Source of the DNA: Phenylobacterium montanum
Lineage (GTDB): Bacteria > Pseudomonadota > Alphaproteobacteria > Caulobacterales > Caulobacteraceae
Length of the DNA stretch: 64,000 bases
Direction: 5' to 3'
Assembly: GCF_018135625.1 (NCBI RefSeq)
Contig: NZ_CP073078.1
Span: forward strand, 868,001-932,000
Made by a program: the position numbers and the translations under genes. Shown here in pieces: positions 9,361-18,337 of the stretch. Every line of letters starts with the position of its first letter. The stretch's first letter is position 1. The notes under the pieces are model-generated. The model worked only from the letters and a program-made list of their open reading frames with translations. It was not told the origin of the DNA and searched no databases.

Positions 9361-10314
9361 CTACCCCGCCGCGCGTTCCGCCCTTGGCGGGCGATCGAAC
9401 CGGCGGCGGTAGGCGGTGGAGAAGTGGGTCGGCGAGGTGAAGCCGCAGGCCAGCGCGATGTCGGTGATCGGCATGGCGGTCTGGCGCAGCAGGGCGCGGG
9501 CGCGGTCGAGGCGCAGGGTCAGGGCGAAGGCGCTGGGGCTGTGGCCCAGGCGCTGCCTGAACAGCCGCTCCAGCTGACGCGCCGAAACGCCGGCGTGGGT
9601 CGCGACCTCGGCGGCGGACAGCGGAAACTCGATCCGTTCCTCCATCAGCCGCACCGCCTTTTCCAGCGCCGGGTGGCCGACCACCGAATGGGATTTGGCC
9701 AGGCTGGGCTGGCGCTCCTCGCCGGCGCGGGTGCGATCGACGATGAACTGCATGGAGACCTGGTCGGCGACCTCGCGCCCCAGCCCGCCGCCGATCAGGT
9801 TGAGCATCATGTCCAGGGGCGCCACCCCGCCGGTGCAGGTCAGCCGGTCGCGGTCGATGGCGTAAAGGTCCTGGGTGAAGTCGATCTCGGGGAACTCCTC
9901 GTGGATCGCCTGCAGGTTCTCCCAATGGATGGCGCAGCGATAACCTTTGAGGAGTCCCGCCTCGGCCAGGGCGAAAGAGCCGGTGCAGAGGGCGCCCAGG
10001 GCCACGCCCTGCCGCGCCAGGCGGCGGAGCGCGGTCTTGACCGGCCGCCCGACCGAGAGGCGCACATCGACCCCGCCGCAGACCAGCACCGCATCCATCG
10101 GCCCCGCCGCCTCCAAGGCCAAGGTCGGGCCCAGCGACAGCCCGTTGCTGGCCGCAGCCGGCGCCCCGTCCAGGGTCAGCATGGTCCAGCCGTAGTCGGC
10201 CCGCCCGGTCAGACGATTGGCCATGCGCAGCGGCTCGATGGCGTTGGCGCAGGCGATCATCGAATAGTTCGGCAGGGTCAGGAAACCGAACCGGCGGAGG
10301 GCCGAGGGGATCAT
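9361..10314 (-). CDS. GATase1-like/AraC transcriptional regulator, GbdR-like
   Basis: 317 residues. The N-terminal DJ-1/PfpI-type domain (about 8-180) contains ANAIEPLRMANRLTGR and the elbow LCTGSFALAEAGLL. The C-terminal AraC domain (about 215-312) has two helix-turn-helix units (AAEVATHAGVSARQLERLF, ITDIALACGFTSPTHFSTAY). This is the architecture of GbdR, SouR and CdhR, activators of betaine, sarcosine and carnitine catabolism in pseudomonads. It follows gbcB by 16 bp on the same strand, so it is co-transcribed with the likely target genes. A role as inducer-dependent activator of gbcAB and soxBDAG, sensing betaine or dimethylglycine, is inferred from context. Confidence 0.8.
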   Translation of the reverse strand: MIPSALRRFGFLTLPNYSMIACANAIEPLRMANRLTGRADYGWTMLTLDGAPAAASNGLSLGPTLALEAAGPMDAVLVCGGVDVRLSVGRPVKTALRRLARQGVALGALCTGSFALAEAGLLKGYRCAIHWENLQAIHEEFPEIDFTQDLYAIDRDRLTCTGGVAPLDMMLNLIGGGLGREVADQVSMQFIVDRTRAGEERQPSLAKSHSVVGHPALEKAVRLMEERIEFPLSAAEVATHAGVSARQLERLFRQRLGHSPSAFALTLRLDRARALLRQTAMPITDIALACGFTSPTHFSTAYRRRFDRPPRAERAAG

Positions 10315-10330
10315 GGGGCCAGTCTGCGCC

Positions 10331-11449
10331 TCACCGTTCGATCACCAGGTCGCTGGTGGGTTTGGAGCAGCAGATCAGGATCATGCCCTGGTCGATCTCG
10401 CGCTGGCGAATCCCGCCCGAGGGCGACATCTCGACCGTGCCGGAAACCAGCTTGCACTTGCAGGTGCCGCACATGCCCTTGGCGCAGGAGGACGGCAGGC
10501 GCATGCCCGCGGCCTTGGCGGCGGCCAGGACGAACTGGTCCGAGGGGCAGTCGAGCGCGCGCCGCGAGGTGGCGAACTCGACCCTAAACGACGGCACGCC
10601 GGCTTCGCATTCAGCTTCAGGTTCGGCGTCAATCTGGTCTCCCAGCTCACTGAAATCGAAGCTTTCCTGGTGATGTCGGCTCATGTCGAAGCCGGCTTCG
10701 GCCAGCGCCGCGCGCACGCCCTCCATGTAGGGCGCCGGGCCGCAGACGAAGACCTCGCGCTCGCGGAAGTCGGGGCAGATCAGCTCGAGGCGTTTGAGGT
10801 CGATGCGGCCGCGATAGCCGGACCAGGCGGCCATGGGCGCGTCGGCCTCGCAGAGGGTGGTGATGCGCAGGCCCGGCTGCTCGCGGGCCATCAGGGCCAG
10901 CTCGGCCTCGAAGATCAGGTCGATCGGCGAGCGGGCGCTGTGCACGAAGGCGATGTCGGCGCCGGAGGCGAGGTCGTGGTGCGTCCGGGTCATCGACATC
11001 AGCGGCGTGATCCCGCTGCCAGCCGACAGGAACAGGTATTTCGGCGCCGGATGGGCGGCGCAGGTGAAGTCGCCCATCGGCCCCATCGCCTTGACCCGCA
11101 TGCCGGGCTTCAGGGTCTCGTGCAGCCAGGTCGAGACCGGGCCGCCGGGAATCTTCTTGACCGTGATCTCCAGCCGGTGCGGCCGGGTCGGCGCGCTGGC
11201 GATGGTGTAGCAGCGATTGATCGCCTCGCCGCCGATCTCGAACTCGAAGGTCATGAACTGGCCGGGGCGGTAGGAGAACACCCGCGGCTCGGGCGCTTCG
11301 AACACAAAGGTCATCACGTCGTGGGTTTCGCGGCGCACGGCGCGGCAGACCAGGGTGTCGTCGACCTCGCTGTCCCAGACGGGCGGCGGGGCGGCGATCA
11401 GCGCCTCGATGAGGCGGCTGTCAGCGGGGCGTTCCAGCAGGTCGGTCAC
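10331..11449 (-). CDS. gbcB: Glycine betaine monooxygenase reductase subunit (GbcB type)
   Basis: 372 residues from GTG at 11449, which shares one base with the gbcA TAG stop (TAGTG), so translation is coupled. FAD-binding region with RCYTIAS near residue 80, NAD-binding region around LFLSAGSGITPLMSM and EVFVCGPAPYMEG, and a C-terminal plant-type 2Fe-2S domain with Cys ligands in SSCAKGMCGTCKCK and a final CC. This order (flavin, NAD, ferredoxin) is that of GbcB/Stc4-like reductases. It would pass electrons from NAD(P)H to the Rieske protein GbcA. An earlier in-frame start at 11506 lies inside gbcA and is unlikely. Confidence 0.85.
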   Translation of the reverse strand: MTDLLERPADSRLIEALIAAPPPVWDSEVDDTLVCRAVRRETHDVMTFVFEAPEPRVFSYRPGQFMTFEFEIGGEAINRCYTIASAPTRPHRLEITVKKIPGGPVSTWLHETLKPGMRVKAMGPMGDFTCAAHPAPKYLFLSAGSGITPLMSMTRTHHDLASGADIAFVHSARSPIDLIFEAELALMAREQPGLRITTLCEADAPMAAWSGYRGRIDLKRLELICPDFREREVFVCGPAPYMEGVRAALAEAGFDMSRHHQESFDFSELGDQIDAEPEAECEAGVPSFRVEFATSRRALDCPSDQFVLAAAKAAGMRLPSSCAKGMCGTCKCKLVSGTVEMSPSGGIRQREIDQGMILICCSKPTSDLVIER

Positions 11450-12726
11450 TACGCGGCCTCCGCCAGGTCGGTCGCCAGGCCCGCGGACAAGCGGCCCAGG
11501 TACCAATCGCAGAACTTCTCCACCAGGCCCTCGGTGAACACCGAATAGGGACCCGGCTCATAGGCGGGGCTTTCCACCCCCGCCTGGGTGATCTCGACCA
11601 AGTCGGCGTCCTGCTGGTTGGTCGCCAGCCAGACCTGGGTCAGGTTTTCCAGGTCGTAGTCGACGCCCTCGACCGCATCCTTGTGCACCAGCCAGCGGGT
11701 TCTGAGCAGGGTCTCGGTCGGCGAGACCGGGATCACCGAGAAGGTGACCACGTGGTCGCTCATGAAGTGGTGCCAGGAATTGGGCTGGGTCCAGACCGAA
11801 AGCCCGCCCATGGCCGGGTCGTTGATCTGGCCCAGGAGCTTTCGGGACGCGACCTTGGAGTCCAGGGTCTGGCTCTCGCCGTGCTGGTCCAGCGGCAGGC
11901 GCTCGGCGCGGAAGGCGGTGACGCGGTCGGCCAGGTGCTCGACCTCGCGCGAGGCGGCGCCGGCGCCCTCCCAGCGGGCGTGACTGTCGCAGACCAGGGC
12001 CTGGTAGCGCGCCGCCTGCTCGCGCTCGCCTTCATCCAAGGTCTTCGGCGAGAAGCCGAAGCCATAGGCGAACAAGGGAACTGTCAGCTCCGGATGGTTG
12101 GCGCCGCAGTGATAGCACTCGCGGTTGTTCTCCATGGTCAGCTTCCAATTGCCGTGCTCGATCAGGTCGGTCGACTTGACGATCTTGCAATTGGGCAGGT
12201 CGTGGACGGCGAGGTACGGGGTCAGGGCCTCGGCCATGGCCTCGATGTCCTTGGGCGGCTCCTCGGCCAGACAGATGAACAGCAGGCCGGCGATCGAGCG
12301 CAGGTGGACCGGCTTCAGGCCCCGGCAGCTCTTGTCGAAATCCTCGCCCATGTGGTCGGCGAAGAGCAGTTTTCCATCAAGACCGTAGGTCCAGGAGTGA
12401 TAGCGGCACACGAGGTTTCCGACCACCGCATTGGGCGTCGAGACCAGCCGCGCGCCGCGATGGCGGCAGACATTGTGGAAGGCGCGGATGTTCATGTCGT
12501 CGTCGCGCACGATCAGCACCGAGGTCTTACCGATATCGACCACCACCACGTCGCCCGGCTCCGGCACGTCGGGCTCGACGCCAACATAGATCCAATGTCG
12601 CCCGAAGATAAGTTCCATGTCGGCTTCGAAAATATCCTGGCGCCGATAAAAGTCCGCCGCCAGGCTGTGCCCGGCCCGGCGGCGGGCGATCAGGTCTTTC
12701 AGGGATTGGGAATCTGCAAGGGTCAT
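11449..12726 (-). CDS. gbcA: Rieske oxygenase, glycine betaine monooxygenase subunit (GbcA type)
   Basis: 425 residues from ATG at 12726; the frame stays open further upstream but the sequence there is not protein-like. Rieske 2Fe-2S ligands Cys87, His89 (CRHRG), Cys107 and His110 (CRYH); mononuclear iron ligands His206 and His211 in ECYHCGANHPEL. GbcA hydroxylates an N-methyl group of glycine betaine, releasing formaldehyde and dimethylglycine. Coupled to gbcB downstream and divergent from the sarcosine oxidase operon, which supports a betaine substrate. A related quaternary amine (stachydrine, carnitine) cannot be excluded from sequence alone. Confidence 0.83.
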   Translation of the reverse strand: MTLADSQSLKDLIARRRAGHSLAADFYRRQDIFEADMELIFGRHWIYVGVEPDVPEPGDVVVVDIGKTSVLIVRDDDMNIRAFHNVCRHRGARLVSTPNAVVGNLVCRYHSWTYGLDGKLLFADHMGEDFDKSCRGLKPVHLRSIAGLLFICLAEEPPKDIEAMAEALTPYLAVHDLPNCKIVKSTDLIEHGNWKLTMENNRECYHCGANHPELTVPLFAYGFGFSPKTLDEGEREQAARYQALVCDSHARWEGAGAASREVEHLADRVTAFRAERLPLDQHGESQTLDSKVASRKLLGQINDPAMGGLSVWTQPNSWHHFMSDHVVTFSVIPVSPTETLLRTRWLVHKDAVEGVDYDLENLTQVWLATNQQDADLVEITQAGVESPAYEPGPYSVFTEGLVEKFCDWYLGRLSAGLATDLAEAA

Positions 12727-12823
12727 GACGAGGGCCTGAACTTGAAGCTGAGCCGACTGTCCCCATTTGTACGCACGCGCGCGGCGAGTCACATTCCAAT
12801 ATCCGACATCTGTTGAGCGGAAC

Positions 12824-12885
12824 GCGACACTGGCGGTTTGTCGCAGGCGCAAGACCCATCCATGACGCATGCGACACGCATGTCG
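12824..12885. promoter_or_regulatory. Candidate activator sites in the gbcA-soxB divergent promoter region
   Basis: The 246-bp gap between gbcA and soxB holds an inverted repeat GCGACA-N9-TGTCGC (12824-12844) and a second CGACA-N4-TGTCG (12872-12885). The second overlaps a direct repeat CGCATG at 12866 and 12877, 11 bp apart, i.e. one helical turn, as AraC-family dimers often require. These sites are placed to control both operons at once. Assignment to the GbdR-like regulator at 9361-10314 is inference. Confidence 0.4.
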
Positions 12886-12972
12886 GGCTGATACAAGTTC
12901 GCCGCCGCCTCCGTGATGGCCCCGCCGGCCGCCCGGGCCCACCCTTCAGCCACCGATCGTCGGGCGGACCCC

Positions 12973-14226
12973 ATGCAGAGATTTTCAGCCTTCCAGCTCT
13001 TCAAGCAGGGGCTTTCCGGCCAGTCGGGCTGGAAGCCGCAATGGCGCTCGCCCGAACCCAAGCCCGCCTATGACGCCGTCATCGTCGGCGGCGGCGGCCA
13101 TGGCCTGGGCGCGGCCTATTACCTGGCCAAGCAGCACGGGATGCGAAACATCGCCATCCTGGAGAAGGGCTGGCTGGGCGGCGGCAACACCGGCCGCAAC
13201 ACCACCATCATCCGCTCCAACTACCTGTTCGACGAAAGCGCCGGCCTCTACGACCACGCGGTCAAGCTGTGGGAAGGCCTGTCGCAGGAGCTGAACTACA
13301 ACGTCATGTTCTCCCAGCGCGGGGTGATGATGCTGGCCCACACCGTGCACGACGTGCAGGTGTTCAAGCGCCACGTCCACGCCAACCGCGCCAACGGCGT
13401 CGACAACGAATGGCTGACGCCCGAGGAGGCCAAGGCCTACTGCCCGCCGCTGAACATATCCGACAACATGCGCTATCCGATCCTGGGCGCGGCCCTGCAG
13501 CGGCGCGGCGGCACGGCGCGGCACGACGCGGTGGCCTGGGGCTATGCCCGAGCGGCGGACAGCCTTGGCGTCGACATCATCGAGAACTGCGAGGTCACCG
13601 GCATCCGCCGCAACGCCGCCGGCGCGGTCGAGGCGGTGGAGACCACCCGCGGGGTGATCAAGACCCCCAAGGTCGGGGTCAGCGCCGCCGGCCACACCAG
13701 CGTTGTGCTCGGCATGGCGGGCGTGCGCCTGCCGCTGGAGAGCTATCCGCTGCAGGCCCTGGTGTCCGAGCCGATCAAGCCGATCTTCCCCTGCGTGGTG
13801 ATGAGCAACACCATCCACGCCTATATCAGCCAGTCGGACAAGGGCGAGCTGGTCATCGGCGCCGGCACCGACATCTACACCAGCTACACCCAGCGCGGCG
13901 GACTGCACATTCCCCAGCACACGCTGGAGGCCATCTGCGAGCTGTTCCCCGCCTTCCGCCGCATGAAGATGCTGAGGAACTGGGGCGGCATCGTCGATGT
14001 CACCCCCGACCGCTCGCCGATCGTCGGCAAGACCCCGGTGCCGGGGCTCTATGTCAATTGCGGCTGGGGCACCGGCGGGTTCAAGGCGACGCCCGGCGCG
14101 GCCCATACGCTCGCCTGGACCATCGCCAAGGACGAGCCGCACCCGATCAACGCCCCCTTCACCCTCGAGCGCTTCCGCGACGGCCACCTGATCGACGAAG
14201 CCGCCGCCGCGGCCGTGGCGCACTAG
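12973..14226 (+). CDS. soxB: Sarcosine oxidase beta subunit
   Basis: 417 residues from ATG at 12973, which gives the family N-terminus [16 protein letters not shown]; the open frame extends 20 codons further but without family similarity. The FAD-binding Rossmann motif [16 protein letters not shown] lies at about residues 36-51. [10 protein letters not shown] holds His184, which aligns by context with the histidine that binds FMN covalently in the beta subunit of heterotetrameric sarcosine oxidases. The complex oxidises sarcosine to glycine with H2O2 and methylene-THF. First gene of soxBDAG. Confidence 0.95.
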   Translation: MQRFSAFQLFKQGLSGQSGWKPQWRSPEPKPAYDAVIVGGGGHGLGAAYYLAKQHGMRNIAILEKGWLGGGNTGRNTTIIRSNYLFDESAGLYDHAVKLWEGLSQELNYNVMFSQRGVMMLAHTVHDVQVFKRHVHANRANGVDNEWLTPEEAKAYCPPLNISDNMRYPILGAALQRRGGTARHDAVAWGYARAADSLGVDIIENCEVTGIRRNAAGAVEAVETTRGVIKTPKVGVSAAGHTSVVLGMAGVRLPLESYPLQALVSEPIKPIFPCVVMSNTIHAYISQSDKGELVIGAGTDIYTSYTQRGGLHIPQHTLEAICELFPAFRRMKMLRNWGGIVDVTPDRSPIVGKTPVPGLYVNCGWGTGGFKATPGAAHTLAWTIAKDEPHPINAPFTLERFRDGHLIDEAAAAAVAH

Positions 14227-14239
14227 AGGCGAGAGACTC

Positions 14240-14533
14240 ATGCTCCTGATCACCTGCCCCTATTGCGGCCCGCGGCCCGAGATCGAGTTCAGTCACGGCG
14301 GGGAGGCGCACATCGCCCGGCCCGAGAACCCCAGCGAACTCAACGCCGACGATTGGACCGAATACCTCTACCTGCGCGCCAACCCCAAGGGCCTGCACGC
14401 CGAGCGCTGGCGCCACATCCATGGCTGCGCGCGCTTCTTCAACGCCCTGCGCGACACCACCACCGACCAGTTCGTGACCACCTACAAGACCGGTGAGCCG
14501 CGCCCCGATCTCAAAAAGGACGCCGCCGCGTGA
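14240..14533 (+). CDS. soxD: Sarcosine oxidase delta subunit
   Basis: 97 residues, usual size. The zinc site of the delta subunit is intact: Cys6, Cys9 (CPYC) and His59, Cys63 (HIHGC). It lies 13 bp after soxB and overlaps soxA by four bases (GTGA), so the three genes are translationally linked. SD-like GAGAG precedes the ATG. Confidence 0.95.
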   Translation: MLLITCPYCGPRPEIEFSHGGEAHIARPENPSELNADDWTEYLYLRANPKGLHAERWRHIHGCARFFNALRDTTTDQFVTTYKTGEPRPDLKKDAAA

Positions 14534-17517
14534 GCCAGATGTTCCGCACGCCCGCCGGCGGCCGCATCGATCGGTCCAAGCCGGTGCGCTTCACCTTCGA
14601 TGGCGCGAGCTATCAAGGCTTCGAAGGCGACACCCTGGCCTCGGCCCTCTTGGCCAACGGCGTCCACCTGATGGGCCGCTCGTTCAAGTATCACCGCCCG
14701 CGCGGGGTGATCGCCTCCGGCTCGGACGAGCCCAACGCCCTGGTGGATGTGCGCCGCGACGCCGCCCGCTCGGCGCCGAACCTGCGCGCGACCCAGGTCG
14801 AGCTCTATGACGGGCTGTCGAGCGAAAGCCAGAATCGCTGGCCGAGCCTCAGCTTCGACGTCGGGGCGTTGAACGAGCTGATCGCGCCGTTCATCTCCGC
14901 CGGCTTCTACTACAAGACCTTCATGTGGCCGCGGAAGGCCTGGGACAAGCTCTACGAGCCGTTCATCCGCAGCGCCGCGGGCCTCGGCAAGGCGCCCGGC
15001 GCGCCCGACCCCGACCGCTATCTCAGCCGCTATGCCCACTGCGAGGTGCTGGTGGTCGGCGCCGGCCCGGCCGGGATCGCCGCGGCCCTGGCGGCGGCGG
15101 AAGGCGGCGGCCGGGTGATGCTGGTCGACGAGCAGGCCGAAATGGGCGGCTCGCTCCTGGCCGCGACCGAGGCCTTCATCGACGGCGAGCCGGCCGGCGA
15201 ATGGGCCGCCAAGGCGCTGGCGACCCTGGCCGCCAATCCGCGCGTCACCCTGCTCTCCCGCGCCACCGCCTTTGGCTATTTCGCCCACAACATGATCGGC
15301 GTGGCCGAGCGCCTGACCGAGCACCTTGCCCAGCCCAAGGCCGGCCAGCCGCGCGAGCGCCTGTGGCAGGTGCGCGCCAAAGAGGTGGTGCTGGCCGCAG
15401 GGTCGATCGAGCGGCCGCTGGTGTTCCCCGACAACGACCGTCCGGGCGTGATGCTGGCCGAGGCCGCGCGCACCTATCTGCGCCGTTATGGCGTCCTGCC
15501 CGGCCGCCGGGTGGTGATCGCCACAGGTCACGACGGCGCCTATCGCGCGGCGCTGGACCTGCACCGCGCCGGGGTCGAGATCGCCGCCATCGCCGACGTG
15601 CGGCCCGATCCTTCGGGCCCCCTGGTCGACGCCGCGCGCGCGGCCAAGCTGCCGATCCGCGCCGGCTGCGCCATCACTGGGACTTACGGGACCAAGCGGG
15701 TCAGCGGGGCGCGGCTTTCCAAGATCACCGGCGCCGGCCAAGTCGGCGCGGCCGAGACCGTGGCCTGCGACGCCGTCCTGATGTCGGGCGGCTTCACCCC
15801 CAGCGTCCACCTGTTCTCGCAGTCGCGCGGCAAGCTCACCTGGGATGAGAACCTTCAGGCCTATCTGCCTGGCCAATCGGCGGAAGCCGAGCGCTCGGCC
15901 GGCGCCTGCCGCGGCCGCTTCGGCCTAGCCGAGGCCCTGGCCGACGGCTGGGCTGCGGGGGCCGAGGCTGCGGGCGTCGCCGCCCAGCGGAGCTTCCAGG
16001 TCAAGGCCACAGAGCCGGCGCCGGAGGGCGTGATCGGCGCCCTGCCCCACGATCGCGGCGTCCAGGCTAGAGCCTTCGTCGACTGGCAGAACGACGTCAC
16101 CACCAAGGACCTGAAGCTGGCGGTGCGCGAGGGCTTCCAGTCGATCGAGCACATCAAGCGCTACACCACCACCGGCATGGCCACCGACCAGGGCAAGACC
16201 TCGAACATCAACGCCCTGGGCGTGGTGTCCGACGCCCTGGGCAAGCCGATCCCGAAGATCGGCCTGACCACCTTCCGCATGCCCTATACGCCGGTGACCT
16301 TCGGCGTCTTGGCAGGCCTGGCGCGCGAGGACCTGTTCGACCCCATCCGCACGACGCCCATCCACACCTGGGCCGCAGAGCAGGGCGCGGTGTTCGAGGA
16401 CGTCTCCCTGTGGAAGCGCGCTCGCTACTTCCCTCGCGGGTCGGAGGACATGGAGGCCGCCGTCCGCCGCGAATGCCTGGCGGTGCGCTCGTCCTGCGGA
16501 ATCTTCGACGCCTCCACTCTCGGCAAGATCGAGGTCGTCGGCCCCGACGCCGCCGAGTTCATGAACCGCATGTACGTCAACGCCTGGACCAAGCTCGGCG
16601 TCGGCAAGTGCCGCTATGGCGTGCTCTGCCGCGAGGACGGCTTCGTCACTGATGACGGCGTCGTCGGCCGCATCGCCAAGGACCGCTTCCACGTCACCAC
16701 CACCACCGGCGGCGCCCCGCGCGTCCTGTCTATGATGGAGGACTACCTGCAGACCGAGTGGCCGGACCTGAACGTCTGGCTGACCTCGACCACCGAGGAA
16801 TGGGCGGTCATCGCGCTACAGGGGCCCAAGGCGCGGGAAATCCTGTCCGGCCTGGTCGAAGGGATCGACCTGTCGCCGGAAGCCCTGCCGCACATGAGCT
16901 TAGGCCATGGGACCATCTGCGGCGTCCCCACCCGCCTGTTCCGCGTCAGCTTCACCGGCGAGCTGGGCTTCGAGGTCAATGTCGCCCCCGATCACGCGCG
17001 CGCGGTCTGGGAGGCGATCTGGGCCGCCGGCCAGCCGTATGGCCTGACGCCCTATGGCACCGAGACCATGCACGTGCTGCGCGCCGAAAAGGGCTTCATC
17101 ATCGTCGGCCAGGAGACCGATGGGACCGCGACGCCCGACGATGTGGGCCTGTCCTGGTGCATCGGCAAGGCCAAGCCGGACTTCGTGGGCAAGCGCTCGC
17201 TGGCGCGGCCGTCCATGGCCGACCCCGACCGCAAGCAGCTGGTCGGCCTTTTGACCGCCAACCCCGAGACCGTGCTCGAGGAAGGCGCCCAGATCGTCGC
17301 AACGCGCGGTCAGGCGCCGCCCATGACCCTGATCGGACACGTCACCTCGTCCTATTACAGCGCCGTGCTCGGCCGCTCGATCGCCCTGGCCATGGTCAGG
17401 GGCGGGCGCGCGAAAGTGGGCCAGACCCTGTTCTCGCCCTCTCCCGGCGGCGATATCCCGGTGCAGGTGGTCTCGCCGGTGTTCTACGATTCCGAAGGAG
17501 CGCGGGTGAATGGCTGA
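14530..17517 (+). CDS. soxA: Sarcosine oxidase alpha subunit
   Basis: 995 residues, close to the family length of about 1000. Domain order: N-terminal 2Fe-2S-ferredoxin-like fold (about 15-100, RSFKYHRPRGV), an NAD-binding domain (VLVVGAGPAGIAAALAAAE near 175), and a C-terminal aminomethyltransferase/T-protein-like half (about 600-990) that binds folate and captures the methyl carbon as methylene-THF. GTG at 14530 overlaps the soxD stop; an ATG three codons later is a possible alternative start. It overlaps soxG by eight bases. No missing domains. Confidence 0.95.
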   Translation: MSQMFRTPAGGRIDRSKPVRFTFDGASYQGFEGDTLASALLANGVHLMGRSFKYHRPRGVIASGSDEPNALVDVRRDAARSAPNLRATQVELYDGLSSESQNRWPSLSFDVGALNELIAPFISAGFYYKTFMWPRKAWDKLYEPFIRSAAGLGKAPGAPDPDRYLSRYAHCEVLVVGAGPAGIAAALAAAEGGGRVMLVDEQAEMGGSLLAATEAFIDGEPAGEWAAKALATLAANPRVTLLSRATAFGYFAHNMIGVAERLTEHLAQPKAGQPRERLWQVRAKEVVLAAGSIERPLVFPDNDRPGVMLAEAARTYLRRYGVLPGRRVVIATGHDGAYRAALDLHRAGVEIAAIADVRPDPSGPLVDAARAAKLPIRAGCAITGTYGTKRVSGARLSKITGAGQVGAAETVACDAVLMSGGFTPSVHLFSQSRGKLTWDENLQAYLPGQSAEAERSAGACRGRFGLAEALADGWAAGAEAAGVAAQRSFQVKATEPAPEGVIGALPHDRGVQARAFVDWQNDVTTKDLKLAVREGFQSIEHIKRYTTTGMATDQGKTSNINALGVVSDALGKPIPKIGLTTFRMPYTPVTFGVLAGLAREDLFDPIRTTPIHTWAAEQGAVFEDVSLWKRARYFPRGSEDMEAAVRRECLAVRSSCGIFDASTLGKIEVVGPDAAEFMNRMYVNAWTKLGVGKCRYGVLCREDGFVTDDGVVGRIAKDRFHVTTTTGGAPRVLSMMEDYLQTEWPDLNVWLTSTTEEWAVIALQGPKAREILSGLVEGIDLSPEALPHMSLGHGTICGVPTRLFRVSFTGELGFEVNVAPDHARAVWEAIWAAGQPYGLTPYGTETMHVLRAEKGFIIVGQETDGTATPDDVGLSWCIGKAKPDFVGKRSLARPSMADPDRKQLVGLLTANPETVLEEGAQIVATRGQAPPMTLIGHVTSSYYSAVLGRSIALAMVRGGRAKVGQTLFSPSPGGDIPVQVVSPVFYDSEGARVNG

Positions 17518-18070
17518 GACCCTGACCATCCGCCGCCCTCTGGACGGCTTTACCGCGGCAGCGCCGCTCGGTCTGGCGGCGGCTCCGCCCATGGCCCGCT
17601 TCGTCCTGCGCGGACGTGACGAGGCCCTGGCCGCGGCCGAAGTCGCACTCGGCTTCGCCCTGCCCCACCAGGCCTGCCGCGCCGCCGGCGCCGGCGAGCG
17701 CCACGCCCTCTGGCTCGGGCCGGACGAATGGCTGCTGCTGGCCCCCGCCGGTCAGGCCGAGAGCCTGTCCGCCGCCCTGGAGCAGGCCATGGACGGCCTG
17801 CCCCATGCGCTGGTCGAGGTCAGCCAGCGCCAGACCGGCCTTGTTGTCACCGGCGCTCTGGCCGAGACCCTGCTTTCGGTCGGCTGCCCGCTGGACCTCG
17901 CCCCGGCCGCCTTCCCCGTCGGCATGTGCACGCGCACGGTCATGGCCAAGGTCGAGGTGGTGCTATGGCGCACGGGGTCAGACGCTTTCCACATCGAGGT
18001 CTGGCGGTCGTTCGCCGCCTATGCCTGGCGGTTCCTGGAGGCCGCTGGGGCGGAGTTCGTCGGCGGCTGA
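17510..18070 (+). CDS. soxG: Sarcosine oxidase gamma subunit
   Basis: 186 residues, normal for SoxG, which packs against the folate-binding half of the alpha subunit. Recognisable stretches are LWLGPDEWLLLAP and the C-terminal DAFHIEVWRSFAAYAWRFLE. The start overlaps the end of soxA, completing a tightly coupled soxBDAG operon. Neither a terminator nor purU or folD follows; the next 267 bp are an A+T-richer promoter region for the UrcA-family gene. Confidence 0.92.
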   Translation: MAETLTIRRPLDGFTAAAPLGLAAAPPMARFVLRGRDEALAAAEVALGFALPHQACRAAGAGERHALWLGPDEWLLLAPAGQAESLSAALEQAMDGLPHALVEVSQRQTGLVVTGALAETLLSVGCPLDLAPAAFPVGMCTRTVMAKVEVVLWRTGSDAFHIEVWRSFAAYAWRFLEAAGAEFVGG

Positions 18071-18337
18071 CGGTGAATCGGCGCCAAGACGATAATCCTT
18101 CGCAACAATGGTGCGGTCGAAAATCAAACAACCTCAGCAGTTGATGAGACTATCTCCCCTTGAAATCCCACGCGACGTGCTTCCGGAAACATTCACGGCG
18201 CCCGAATATCGACGCGAAATCTCATATTTCATTCATTGAATTCCACATCCGCGAGGATCGTTGACTTACGTCAATGGGATCAGGGGGATAATGATCGATA
18301 AGACCTTCCAGTTGAAACTCAAACTGGGAGACTTGGC

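Noticed and set aside
11449-12942. The longer form of GbcA starting at 12942
   Set aside because: The 72 extra codons show no family similarity and run through the divergent promoter region; ATG at 12726 gives the standard N-terminus.
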